Positions 43,354 to 51,398 of a DNA stretch of 64,000 nt are shown piece after piece. The notes under the pieces were generated by a model that worked only from the letters and a program-made list of their open reading frames with translations, was not told the origin of the DNA and did no database searches. The translations under genes and the position numbers were made by a program. Position 1 is the first letter of the stretch. Each line of letters starts with the position of its first letter. Source of the stretch: JAMLHH01 sp035515235 (GTDB taxonomy: Bacteria > Bacteroidota > Bacteroidia > Chitinophagales > JADIYW01); the NCBI GenBank assembly GCA_035515235.1, contig DATJBS010000011.1, positions 6,897 to 70,896 on the forward strand, read 5' to 3'.

Positions 43354-43776
43354 ATGGAGACAGGGTTAATTCATTTGCATTCAACATTAGCTATTGCTGT
43401 ATTAGTAGGTTTACTAGTAACAATTTTAATGGCGTTGTTTCAAAAGCCTTTAACGGCTACAACTAGAAAGGTTGCTAAGATTGCAATGATTCTATTTCAC
43501 ACACAGTTCTTAGTGGGTCTAATTTTATATTTTGTGTCGCCAAGAGGCTCTTTTGCACTTTCTGCAGAAGCTATTTCAATTCCTTCAGTGAGACTTTATA
43601 TTGTGGAGCATCCATTAATGGCTTTGATAGCTTTAGTATTGGTCACTATTGGTCATGCTAAAATGAAAAGAGCAACAGGTGATTTAGGAGCTAAGCCCTT
43701 ATTGATTTTCTATTCTCTTGGATTGCTTCTAGTTTTATCTAGAATTCCTTGGAGTACATGGTCACTTTTTAATTAA
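43354..43776 (+). CDS. Hypothetical four-helix membrane protein
   Basis: 140 aa with four membrane segments: LAIAVLVGLLVTILMALF, IAMILFHTQFLVGLILYFV, LMALIALVLVTIGHA, and LLIFYSLGLLLVLSRI. Several histidines lie in or near the helices (two in IHLHST, one in FHTQF, one in VEHPL, one in IGHA), a pattern compatible with b-type haem binding, but this is only suggestive. It follows azurin, with its own promoter and a terminator behind it, so it may function in electron transport. Family not recognised. Confidence 0.65.
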   Translation: METGLIHLHSTLAIAVLVGLLVTILMALFQKPLTATTRKVAKIAMILFHTQFLVGLILYFVSPRGSFALSAEAISIPSVRLYIVEHPLMALIALVLVTIGHAKMKRATGDLGAKPLLIFYSLGLLLVLSRIPWSTWSLFN

Positions 43777-43794
43777 GATTTTTTTAATTTTTAT

Positions 43795-43821
43795 AAGCAC
43801 TTCTTCGGAGGTGCTTTTTTT
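43795..43821 (+). terminator. Rho-independent terminator with UUCG loop
   Basis: AAGCACTTC and GAGGTGCTT pair around a TTCG tetraloop (43795-43816, one G-T pair), followed by a T run. It ends the transcript of the gene at 43354-43776. Confidence 0.88.
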
Positions 43822-43984
43822 GTTTAGGCTTATATCAAATATTAAATCAGTACTTTATTTTTCTCTCTGCAATCATTACATTTACTATCATTCATAAAAA
43901 CATTTTAAATCTTCTTTAATTTCAATTTATTGATTTGTATTGCTTGATAAAGATTGTATTTTAGTTGAAATTCATAAATAATAA

Positions 43985-44266
43985 ATGGCAACATCAGTTA
44001 AGATTATTTTAGACGGTAATGAATATACTATCCAAGTAGAAGACGACCAAACTATTTTGGATGCTGCGATAGAGGCTGAAATAGATCCGCCATTTGCATG
44101 TAGAGTAGCAGCTTGTTGTACCTGTAAAGCAAAAGTTCTTTCCGGAAAAGTACACATGGACGATGATGATCCATTGAGCGAAGAAGAAATTGATGAAGGT
44201 TTTGTTTTGACTTGTCAGTCACATCCTTTGACTCCAGATGTCGTTGTTTCTTACGATGAGGGTTGA
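43985..44266 (+). CDS. [2Fe-2S] plant-type ferredoxin
   Basis: 93 aa. Cluster ligands Cys39, Cys44, Cys47 and Cys77 (CRVAACCTC, then LTCQSHP) have the plant-type spacing C-X4-C-X2-C-X29-C; an extra cysteine (45) sits beside the second ligand. An acidic face (DDDDPLSEEEIDE) is typical for docking a reductase. It would shuttle electrons to an oxygenase or similar enzyme; no partner is adjacent. Confidence 0.93.
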   Translation: MATSVKIILDGNEYTIQVEDDQTILDAAIEAEIDPPFACRVAACCTCKAKVLSGKVHMDDDDPLSEEEIDEGFVLTCQSHPLTPDVVVSYDEG

Positions 44267-44348
44267 TTTCTAATGGGATAGAAAGTATATAACAATTTGT
44301 TAAGTATAGAAACTCTTAGAATTCTTAAATTATTCTCATTTTACTTCA

Positions 44349-44864
44349 ATGATATCACGAAAGCCATCCGAGTCGCTTAATATTCACACAGAGTTGATCA
44401 TGCCCGGACAAACTAATCCTATTGGAAACCTTATGGGTGGAAATTTATTAAGTTGGATGGATGTATCCTGTGGTATCAGTGCATTGAAGCATTGTGGGAC
44501 GATTTGTGTGACTGCTAGTGTCGATAACGTTTCTTTTAATTTGCCGATTAAAGTGGGCGATGTAGTAGTAGTGAAATCTTTTGCAACAAGAGCTTTTAAT
44601 ACTTCTTTAGAAATCTGTTGTGAAGTATATATTCACAATCCTAAAACTCATAAGGATATCCTTTCTCATTCTGCATATTTTACTTTTGTATCATTAGGAG
44701 CAGATGGGAAAAGTACAAAAGTGCCTCCGCTAGTTCCTGAAACCGAAGCTGAAAAAGTTTTATATGAGACAGCAGCACGTAGGAGAGAAGTGAGATTAAT
44801 ACTTGCAGGGAAGCTAAAAGCTAACGATGCTATTCTTATGAAATCCTTTTTAGATAACTGTTAA
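44349..44864 (+). CDS. Acyl-CoA thioesterase (hotdog fold)
   Basis: 171 aa. YciA/BACH-type hotdog domain: ELIMPGQTNPIGNLMGGNLL (catalytic Asn/Asp-type region), a helix WMDVSCGISALKHC, VTASVDNVSFNLPIKVGDVV, then EVYIHNP and a strand ending AYFTFVSL. It hydrolyses acyl-CoA to free acid and CoA in the cytosol. Monocistronic. The C-terminal 40 residues are a helical tail common in this group. Confidence 0.9.
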   Translation: MISRKPSESLNIHTELIMPGQTNPIGNLMGGNLLSWMDVSCGISALKHCGTICVTASVDNVSFNLPIKVGDVVVVKSFATRAFNTSLEICCEVYIHNPKTHKDILSHSAYFTFVSLGADGKSTKVPPLVPETEAEKVLYETAARRREVRLILAGKLKANDAILMKSFLDNC

Positions 44865-44980
44865 CTTTGGTCTGCAATTGCATCTCTAATATTAATAGAT
44901 AGAGGTTTGAGTCATATAATTGTTATAAGTTCCAAAAAATATTTCTACTCCTTTAGAAAGCTATTAACTTCAAACCTGAA

Positions 44981-45637
44981 ATGAATTTAAATCAAGTCTA
45001 TCATTTAATTCGCAAAGAAGCATATCTAGAATGGAGAAATAAATCCTTACTAGCTAGTATGCTGATTTATGTGATAGGAGCTTCATTTATAGTATATTAC
45101 GCATTTCATGGAGAGATAGAATTTAATGTTTGGTCAGCTATTTATTGGATCATTGTTTTATTTTCAGCAACCAATATTTTAGGAAAATCTTTCGAAAAAG
45201 AAGTCAAGTTTCAGTATTACTATATTCGGTCAGTGGTGCCACCGCTGGAAATGATTGTTTCTAAGTTGATTTACAATGCTCTACTGATATTTTTATTTGA
45301 AGTAGTTATTTTCTTAGAAATGACGCTTTTCTTTGGAATAGAAATGGAGAATTTATGGTTGTTCTTTTTGACTTTGTTTTTAGGTGGAGTAGGATTCAGT
45401 AATTTGTTTACATTATTTTCTACTATTACTTCTAGAACGGGCAATGTAGTATTATTATCAGTTTTAGGTTTTCCCATTATACTTCCTTTATTGCTATTAA
45501 TTTTAAGATTAACAGGCTTTTCGGATGTGGATATGATGGCAGACGATAGAAATTTAAATATAGGAGTAGTAGCTATTTTGGATTTGATCACACTGGTCTT
45601 ATCGGTAGTTTTATTTCCTTATCTTTGGAATGAATAA
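44981..45637 (+). CDS. ccmB: Haem exporter permease CcmB
   Basis: 218 aa with six hydrophobic segments. Begins VYHLIRKEAYLEWRNKSLLA and has ILGKSFEKEVKFQYYYIRSV, the pattern of CcmB, the permease half of the CcmAB haem export/holo-CcmE release ABC system. The ATPase gene ccmA is not next to it. First gene of a run ccmB-ccmC-ccmD, with 8 to 10 bp spacings. Confidence 0.9.
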   Translation: MNLNQVYHLIRKEAYLEWRNKSLLASMLIYVIGASFIVYYAFHGEIEFNVWSAIYWIIVLFSATNILGKSFEKEVKFQYYYIRSVVPPLEMIVSKLIYNALLIFLFEVVIFLEMTLFFGIEMENLWLFFLTLFLGGVGFSNLFTLFSTITSRTGNVVLLSVLGFPIILPLLLLILRLTGFSDVDMMADDRNLNIGVVAILDLITLVLSVVLFPYLWNE

Positions 45638-45645
45638 GTTGCAAG

Positions 45646-46332
45646 ATGTTTGAAAAATTTTCAAAACAAATTTGGTGGAAAATAGCAACAGTAATATTGC
45701 TGGTTTACACTTGTACATATGGCTTTTGGGTTAAAATTCCTGATTTGCCTATCCTCGAAGAATCTATTAGGAATTTATTTTTTCATGTTCCCATGTGGTT
45801 TTCTATGATGCTCATGATGTTTTTAAGTTTAGTGTATAGCTTAAGATATTTAGCATCAGGAAATTCAAGGTTTGATGTCATAGCTGCTAATATGGCTATT
45901 ATCGGCTTGTTAATGGGAGGATTAGGTATTGTAACTGGTATGGTTTGGGCAAAAGTGACTTGGGGAGCATGGTGGGTTTTTGCAGAAGTGAAATTGAATG
46001 CTGCCGCAGCGGCACTTTTAGTTTATATGGCATATTTTATTTTGAGATCATCTTTTGAAGATCCAGAATCTAAAGCTAAGTTTTCAGCAGTCTATTCTAT
46101 TTTTGCATTTGTAATGTTCATGGTATTAATTAATGTGATTCCTCGCATCACTTCTTCTTCGCTGCATCCAGGTAATGGAGGGAATCCAGGGTTTAATTCT
46201 TATGATTTAGATGCCAATTTAAGAACCGTCTTTTATCCAGCAGTATTTGGATGGATGGGAATCAGTTTATGGATGAGTACTCAGCTTATCAGAATAGACA
46301 TGATTAAAAGAAGATTAAATGATATAGATTAA
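45646..46332 (+). CDS. ccmC: Cytochrome c maturation protein CcmC
   Basis: 228 aa, about six membrane segments. Contains the tryptophan-rich WWD-like haem-handling loop (VWAKVTWGAWWVFAEVKL) and conserved histidines (FFHVPMW before it and SLHPGN after it) of the CcmC/CcsA family. It presents haem to CcmE in the periplasm. Placed 8 bp after ccmB and 10 bp before the ccmD-like gene. Confidence 0.92.
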   Translation: MFEKFSKQIWWKIATVILLVYTCTYGFWVKIPDLPILEESIRNLFFHVPMWFSMMLMMFLSLVYSLRYLASGNSRFDVIAANMAIIGLLMGGLGIVTGMVWAKVTWGAWWVFAEVKLNAAAAALLVYMAYFILRSSFEDPESKAKFSAVYSIFAFVMFMVLINVIPRITSSSLHPGNGGNPGFNSYDLDANLRTVFYPAVFGWMGISLWMSTQLIRIDMIKRRLNDID

Positions 46333-46342
46333 TTTTTTAAAA

Positions 46343-46549
46343 ATGAATAAAGTATTATTATTGCTGTCCATGATTTATGGGATGAGCTCAGCAATGGCCT
46401 CTGAAGATAAAGTATCCGATTTTTTGATGAGTCAAAATAAATTAATAGCCGTAAATGCTATTTTATTAATGATCTTGTCAGGGATCGTTTTTTATCTTTT
46501 TACCCAAGACAGGAAAATAAAAAATATTGAAAAACAATTAAAAGATTAA
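46343..46549 (+). CDS. CcmD-like small membrane protein
   Basis: 68 aa. An N-terminal signal-like hydrophobic segment (LLLLSMIYGMSSAMA) and one later membrane helix (LIAVNAILLMILSGIVFYLF) followed by the charged tail TQDRKIKNIEKQLKD. Size, topology and position directly after ccmC fit CcmD, which stabilises the CcmABC complex, although sequence conservation in this family is very low. Confidence 0.72.
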   Translation: MNKVLLLLSMIYGMSSAMASEDKVSDFLMSQNKLIAVNAILLMILSGIVFYLFTQDRKIKNIEKQLKD

Positions 46550-46558
46550 AGTTTAATC

Positions 46559-47968
46559 ATGAGTGAAGGTTCCTCTTTTTACCATTATGTTCAGCAATAT
46601 GTTGATCATGCAGCTACTAATGTTAATTTGCCAAAAGGTGTATTAGAACAAATTAAAACTTGTAATGCAGTTTATCAAATTAATTTTCCAGTAAAAATTA
46701 ATAACGAAGTACAAGTAATTGAAGCTTATCGTGTACAACATAGCCATCATAGATTACCTACAAAAGGTGGTCTAAGATTTAGCGATATGGTGGATCAAGA
46801 TGAAGTCATGGCATTAGCAGGATTAATGACTTATAAATGTGCACTTGTAGATGTCCCTTTTGGAGGAGCGAAAGGTGGCGTTAAAATTAATCCAAGAAAC
46901 TATACAGTCGATCAACTTGAGAGAATTACAAGAAGATATACCTTTGAATTATTAAAGAAAGGATTTATCGGTCCCTCGGTAGACGTACCAGCTCCAGATG
47001 TTGGAACAGGTGAGCGTGAAATGAGTTGGATAGCTGATACATACATTCAATTTAATAACAATTCTATTGATGGTTGGGGATGTGTGACTGGTAAGCCAGT
47101 TTCTCAAAATGGTATTCACGGTAGGACAGAAGCTACAGGTCGTGGAATCTGTTATGGATTGATGCAAGCATGTTCTATCTCAGAAGACATGAAAGAAATC
47201 GGTCTGACTCCTGGATTACAAAATAAAAGAGTAATCATTCAAGGTTTTGGAAACGTAGGATTTAATGCTGCTTTAGTATTAGTAGAATTAGGTGCTATCG
47301 TAATCGGAATCGCTGAGTATGATGGTGGAGTATTTCATCCTGATGGTTTAGATATTTTAGATGTAAAAAAACATCAATTAGAAAACAAAACGATCAGAAA
47401 TTATACTAAAGCTCATTATTTAGAAAATTCTACTGATTTATTGGAATATGATTGTGATATCTTAATTCCTGCAGCTTTAGAAAACCAAATTACGGTTCAA
47501 AATGCGCCGAACGTAAAAGCAAAATTAATCGGAGAAGGAGCTAACGGTCCTATTACACCTGCAGCATCTAAAATCTTAGCTCAGAAAGGAGTGATGATTA
47601 TTCCTGATATTTACTTAAACGCTGGTGGTGTAACAGTTTCATATTTTGAGTGGTTGAAAAACTTATCACATGTAAGTTTTGGAAGATTGAGCAGTCGTTT
47701 TGACTCAGCACAATTCTCAAGATTAGTGAATCTAATAGAAACTAAAACAGGAAAGTCTGTAGGTGAAAAAGAAAGACAAATTTTAACTACAGGAGCTAGA
47801 GAATTAGATTTAGTTCGTGCTGGATTAGAAGACACTATGGTCACAGCTTATGAAAATATTAGAGGAGTATACAAGCGTCAAAACTTGGATAGTCTTCGTA
47901 CAGCTGCATTTGTGTACGCATTAAATAGTATCGGTGAATCTTATGAAGAGTTAGGAATTTTCCCATAA
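46559..47968 (+). CDS. Glutamate dehydrogenase (Glu/Leu/Phe/Val dehydrogenase family)
   Basis: 469 aa. Substrate domain with KGGLRFSDMVDQDEVMALAG, MTYKCALVDVPFGGAKGGV (catalytic lysine region) and PAPDVGTGEREMSWIADTY. NAD(P) domain with RVIIQGFGNVGFNAALVLVE. It converts glutamate and 2-oxoglutarate plus ammonium. Length is slightly above the 410-450 of many members because of a C-terminal extension. Starts 9 bp after the ccmD-like gene, so it is probably in the same transcript, though functionally unrelated. Confidence 0.95.
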   Translation: MSEGSSFYHYVQQYVDHAATNVNLPKGVLEQIKTCNAVYQINFPVKINNEVQVIEAYRVQHSHHRLPTKGGLRFSDMVDQDEVMALAGLMTYKCALVDVPFGGAKGGVKINPRNYTVDQLERITRRYTFELLKKGFIGPSVDVPAPDVGTGEREMSWIADTYIQFNNNSIDGWGCVTGKPVSQNGIHGRTEATGRGICYGLMQACSISEDMKEIGLTPGLQNKRVIIQGFGNVGFNAALVLVELGAIVIGIAEYDGGVFHPDGLDILDVKKHQLENKTIRNYTKAHYLENSTDLLEYDCDILIPAALENQITVQNAPNVKAKLIGEGANGPITPAASKILAQKGVMIIPDIYLNAGGVTVSYFEWLKNLSHVSFGRLSSRFDSAQFSRLVNLIETKTGKSVGEKERQILTTGARELDLVRAGLEDTMVTAYENIRGVYKRQNLDSLRTAAFVYALNSIGESYEELGIFP

Positions 47969-47996
47969 GGAGTTCAACTGAAAAATATTAATTATT

Positions 47997-48518
47997 TCAT
48001 GCTTCTTGCGGAACTAGTTCTTCAAGAAGCATTTTCATTTGTTGTTTAAATACAGAAAGAGAAATTTGATGTCCATTATTTGGATCCTCTATTATTTCTA
48101 CTTTTTCGAATATTTGATTCATTTTTAGCCAATCGATAGTCGTTGTAGGATGGACTGTTTCATCTTTCATTCCTAAGAAGATAGATTGTCTAGTATTGAT
48201 AATAGATAAGTTTTGATGAACTAATCCTGGATCTATTTTCTGAAATGCTAAAGATGGATTAAATAACAAAGTTGGGACATTTAATTCTTGACTTAACCAA
48301 AATGCAGTATAACCGCCCAAAGAACTTCCCACTATGAACTCTATATTGAATTCTTGAGCGAGGTGTAATAATCTTTGATAAGTATTTTTAGATTCTTTGT
48401 AGTGAATTTTAGGTGCAATCACAGTATAGCCTAAATCTGCGATAATGGATGTTTTTTCTGCCATTGGACTGCTATCAAATCCATGGATATATAACACACT
48501 CGGTCGATTTTGTTGCAT
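47997..48518 (-). CDS. YqiA-like esterase/hydrolase
   Basis: 173 aa. Small alpha/beta hydrolase of the YqiA (UPF0227) type: VLYIHGFDSSPMAEKT near the N-terminus, nucleophile elbow VGSSLGGYTAF, the acid in MKDETVHP and a histidine in NNGHQIS. Probably an intracellular esterase. Last gene of the minus-strand trio with the epimerase (6 bp) and acyltransferase (2 bp), convergent with the glutamate dehydrogenase gene. Confidence 0.85.
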   Translation of the reverse strand: MQQNRPSVLYIHGFDSSPMAEKTSIIADLGYTVIAPKIHYKESKNTYQRLLHLAQEFNIEFIVGSSLGGYTAFWLSQELNVPTLLFNPSLAFQKIDPGLVHQNLSIINTRQSIFLGMKDETVHPTTTIDWLKMNQIFEKVEIIEDPNNGHQISLSVFKQQMKMLLEELVPQEA

Positions 48519-48523
48519 GTGGT

Positions 48524-49462
48524 CTATTTAATTCCTTTGTAATAATTAAAGATGTCTTCTAAAGATTTTTTAGGTTTAAAATCGAAGGTCTTGTTAAATA
48601 AATTGCCATCAATAATCACAGGATACCTATAGTAATTCAGTAAAAAAGGAGGGAAGATATCCCATTTTAAAAATTTGCTTACAGATTCAGTGAGAGAAGT
48701 AGGTACAGAAGGAATTTGTATCAATTTACAATCAGATTTCTTTACTGCATCTTGAAATCCTATATAATCTGAAGGTGCTACATTATATAATCCTGGAACA
48801 TTTTTTTTGAAAGATTGACAAATAGCATCTCTCATATCATCAATATGGATGAATTGCATCAAAGGAGAAAATCCCCAAAGTACAGGAGCTGTTTTAGAAG
48901 CTAGTAATTTTGAAAAAGTATTTCTTACGCCTGGACCAGCAATATTACAAGGCCTTAAAATTGTAATATTAAGCTCAGGATGTTTGTATAAATAAATATT
49001 TGCAAGGTTATCTAACTCTACAGAGTCGACCATATCCATGGTTAAATCTGCTGCTTTAATAGGAGTTTTTTCATCTAATAATGAAGGATTGTAAGGACTT
49101 GCACCGTAGACAAAATAAGTAGACATGACGATGATTCTCGGCACTTCATATTTCTTACATAAGTCAAACATCTTTTGAGTACCTACAACATTGGCATTAT
49201 ACCTCGTAAATCTATTGGACTCACTAGCAGTAATTCTTCCTAAATGAATAACGCCATCAATTTTATGTTCGCGAAAAATATCTTCAAAAATTCTTTTGTT
49301 GAAATCTACTTTATAGCTTTCTACAGGAATCCCTAAGTCTACTTTCTTTCTAAAATCTACTGCTATAATTTTATAATCCTTCTTAAGTTTATCTATTACT
49401 TTTTTGGCTAAAGCACCTGCAGCGCCTGTTACCATAATTTTTTTCTTTTCTGATGCTATCAT
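48524..49462 (-). CDS. NAD-dependent epimerase/dehydratase family protein
   Basis: 312 aa. An extended SDR: IMVTGAAGALAKKVIDKL (Rossmann loop G-A-A-G-A-L-A), VIHLGRITAS, and VMSTYFVYGASPYNPS with a serine/tyrosine pair. The second-half LRPCNIAGPGVRNTF is typical of the family. It sits between an acyltransferase and an esterase on one transcript, which suggests a lipid or envelope role (inference). The canonical YxxxK lysine is not evident, so the reaction is uncertain. Confidence 0.82.
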   Translation of the reverse strand: MIASEKKKIMVTGAAGALAKKVIDKLKKDYKIIAVDFRKKVDLGIPVESYKVDFNKRIFEDIFREHKIDGVIHLGRITASESNRFTRYNANVVGTQKMFDLCKKYEVPRIIVMSTYFVYGASPYNPSLLDEKTPIKAADLTMDMVDSVELDNLANIYLYKHPELNITILRPCNIAGPGVRNTFSKLLASKTAPVLWGFSPLMQFIHIDDMRDAICQSFKKNVPGLYNVAPSDYIGFQDAVKKSDCKLIQIPSVPTSLTESVSKFLKWDIFPPFLLNYYRYPVIIDGNLFNKTFDFKPKKSLEDIFNYYKGIK

Positions 49463-49464
49463 TT

Positions 49465-50286
49465 TTAGAATATTGAGGTGCGTTTAGATAATCCTAAATC
49501 TATAAAATTTTTAATTTCATTTTTAATAATGTTGACTCTAGCTTTTACTTCATATTCACTTTCAATATCATTTTCAAAATGCAAAGGCTTGCCTATATGA
49601 ATATATACTTTTGTAGGAAATATTGCTGGAATGGCAATAGGTGCATATGGTATTCCTAAGAACTTTGCTAAAGGTTTAATATTTGCAAAAGAAATTATGG
49701 ATTCTTCTAAACCTACAATTCCTACAGGAATAATAGGAGTCTCATGTTTCATAGCTAGATGCATAAAGCCGTTTCCAAATCTTTGAAGCTGATATCTGTC
49801 TTTATATAATTTGCCAGAACCTCTTACTCCTTCAGGGAATACAATAATAGCTTCATCATTTTCTAATAATTTCGCACAATTGTATGGATCGCCAATAATT
49901 GATCCGAGACTACTCAACCAATTTCCTACGAAAGGTATAGTTGGAAAAAACCTTTCTACCATAGCTTTTGGAACTCTCGGTGCGATAGGATTAGTCAGCA
50001 TAGCATAACCTAACAACATTCCATCGATAGGTAATTGACCGCTGTGATTAGGAATCACTAATACTCTACCTTTTTTTGGTATATTTTCAAGACCAGTAAC
50101 TTCAACTCTGAAATATTTTGTATATAAATATTTAGCTAGTCCTAAAGTGCTTTTAATCCCACTAATATTTAATCCCCATGGATCATAACCAGATGAACCT
50201 ATATTATTTGGAAATAGCTCAATATACTTTTCAAAATCATCAGATTCTAAAAAGTTTTGCAGAAAATTGTTCTTTTTGTTAGGCAT
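49465..50286 (-). CDS. Lysophospholipid acyltransferase (PlsC-like)
   Basis: 273 aa. LPLAT domain: VLVIPNHSGQLPIDGMLLG, where the usual H-x4-D is here a histidine with six residues to the aspartate, then IIVFPEGVRGSGK (motif III) and IIPVGIVG (motif IV). It transfers fatty acyl chains to lysophosphatidate or a related glycerolipid at the inner membrane. Leads the operon with the epimerase and the esterase, at 2 bp and 6 bp spacings. The wider H-to-D spacing puts it in a diverged subgroup. Confidence 0.85.
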   Translation of the reverse strand: MPNKKNNFLQNFLESDDFEKYIELFPNNIGSSGYDPWGLNISGIKSTLGLAKYLYTKYFRVEVTGLENIPKKGRVLVIPNHSGQLPIDGMLLGYAMLTNPIAPRVPKAMVERFFPTIPFVGNWLSSLGSIIGDPYNCAKLLENDEAIIVFPEGVRGSGKLYKDRYQLQRFGNGFMHLAMKHETPIIPVGIVGLEESIISFANIKPLAKFLGIPYAPIAIPAIFPTKVYIHIGKPLHFENDIESEYEVKARVNIIKNEIKNFIDLGLSKRTSIF

Positions 50287-50365
50287 ATTATATAATACTA
50301 AAATTAGTTATTTTTTTTTGAGTTCAATAATTGTTTTACGCTTATTAAGAGAAAATTTTTATCAC

Positions 50366-50373
50366 TATATTTG
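50366..50373 (+). promoter_or_regulatory. -7 promoter element before the PI-PLC gene
   Basis: TATATTTG at 50366-50373 matches TAnnTTTG and lies 17 bp before the ATG. A correctly spaced TTG was not found, so only half of the promoter is supported. Confidence 0.5.
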
Positions 50374-50390
50374 GTGAGCAACTTAAAGTT

Positions 50391-51317
50391 ATGTTTAGAA
50401 AAAGTATAGTATTTGTATTAGTTTCAATAATGTTTGGAAGTGTTTTTATCAGTTGTGATAAAGATGCTCCATTAGTTGAGCAGACTCCAAAAGACACTGA
50501 TGACCCAAAAGATCCTGATCCAGTCGATACTCTTATGAAATGTAATGGGTTTGCTGAACTGTGTAATAAAAGACTAGACGAAGTGACTACTTTGATGACT
50601 CATAACGCTTTTAATAATAGTCAGAAAAACTTTGTCGTACCCAATCAAGATTTCTCTATCACACGACAATTAACAGAAGGTGTGAGAGGATTAATGCTAG
50701 ACGTATATTCTACTCCAAATGGTCCTGCTCTATATCACGGGTATCCACAATTTGGCAAAGAGCCTTTGCTATCCGCCATGAGAGATATCAAGAACTTTCT
50801 AATCAAAAATCCTAGTGAAGTGATCTCTATTATTTTTGAAAATTATTGTACCCACGCAGAGCTTCTTCAAGTCATGGATACCTTGGAAATAAGAGACATG
50901 ATCTATCTCCACAATGGAACATGGCCTACATTGAAGGAAATGATTTCTTCCAATAAGAGACTAGTAATGATGGTTGAATTTGAGAATGAAACTTTGCCAA
51001 AGGAACTATTATATGCTTGGCAATACACTTTTGACAGTCGATTTGAATTTAAAAACTTCGAAGAGATGGATTGTAGTGTGAATAGAGGTGGAGCTAGACT
51101 TAAAACATTTTATTTACTCAATCATTGGGTATCCAACAATTTAGGTTTGCCAGATAAAAGCAGAGCTAAAAAAGCTAATAGTTGGGAAATTCTAGGTGAA
51201 AGGGTGAAGAATTGCGGTGAAGAACAACAAAGAAAAATCAATTTTTTAGGTGTGGATTTTTACAATCTTGGAGATGCTCTCGCAATAGTCGACAGTTTGA
51301 ATGGAGTGAAGAGATAA
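50391..51317 (+). CDS. Secreted PI-PLC X-domain lipoprotein
   Basis: 308 aa. A signal segment ends in FISC (Cys22), so it is probably a lipoprotein, followed by an acidic linker rich in D and P. The phosphatidylinositol phospholipase C X-domain has TLMTHNAFNN with His71, LMLDVYSTPNGPALYHGYP with Asp104 and the second catalytic His116, and SEVISIIFENY. Bacterial members cleave PI or GPI head groups or act on related glycerophosphodiesters; the target here is unknown. Followed 81 bp later by the CotH protein gene on the same strand. Confidence 0.85.
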   Translation: MFRKSIVFVLVSIMFGSVFISCDKDAPLVEQTPKDTDDPKDPDPVDTLMKCNGFAELCNKRLDEVTTLMTHNAFNNSQKNFVVPNQDFSITRQLTEGVRGLMLDVYSTPNGPALYHGYPQFGKEPLLSAMRDIKNFLIKNPSEVISIIFENYCTHAELLQVMDTLEIRDMIYLHNGTWPTLKEMISSNKRLVMMVEFENETLPKELLYAWQYTFDSRFEFKNFEEMDCSVNRGGARLKTFYLLNHWVSNNLGLPDKSRAKKANSWEILGERVKNCGEEQQRKINFLGVDFYNLGDALAIVDSLNGVKR

Positions 51318-51398
51318 ATAGCTACAACTATTTAGCACTTCGTTGACAATTGATTTAACTGTTTTTATTTTGTACTACTTTCAAAGTTTTGTTTCTTT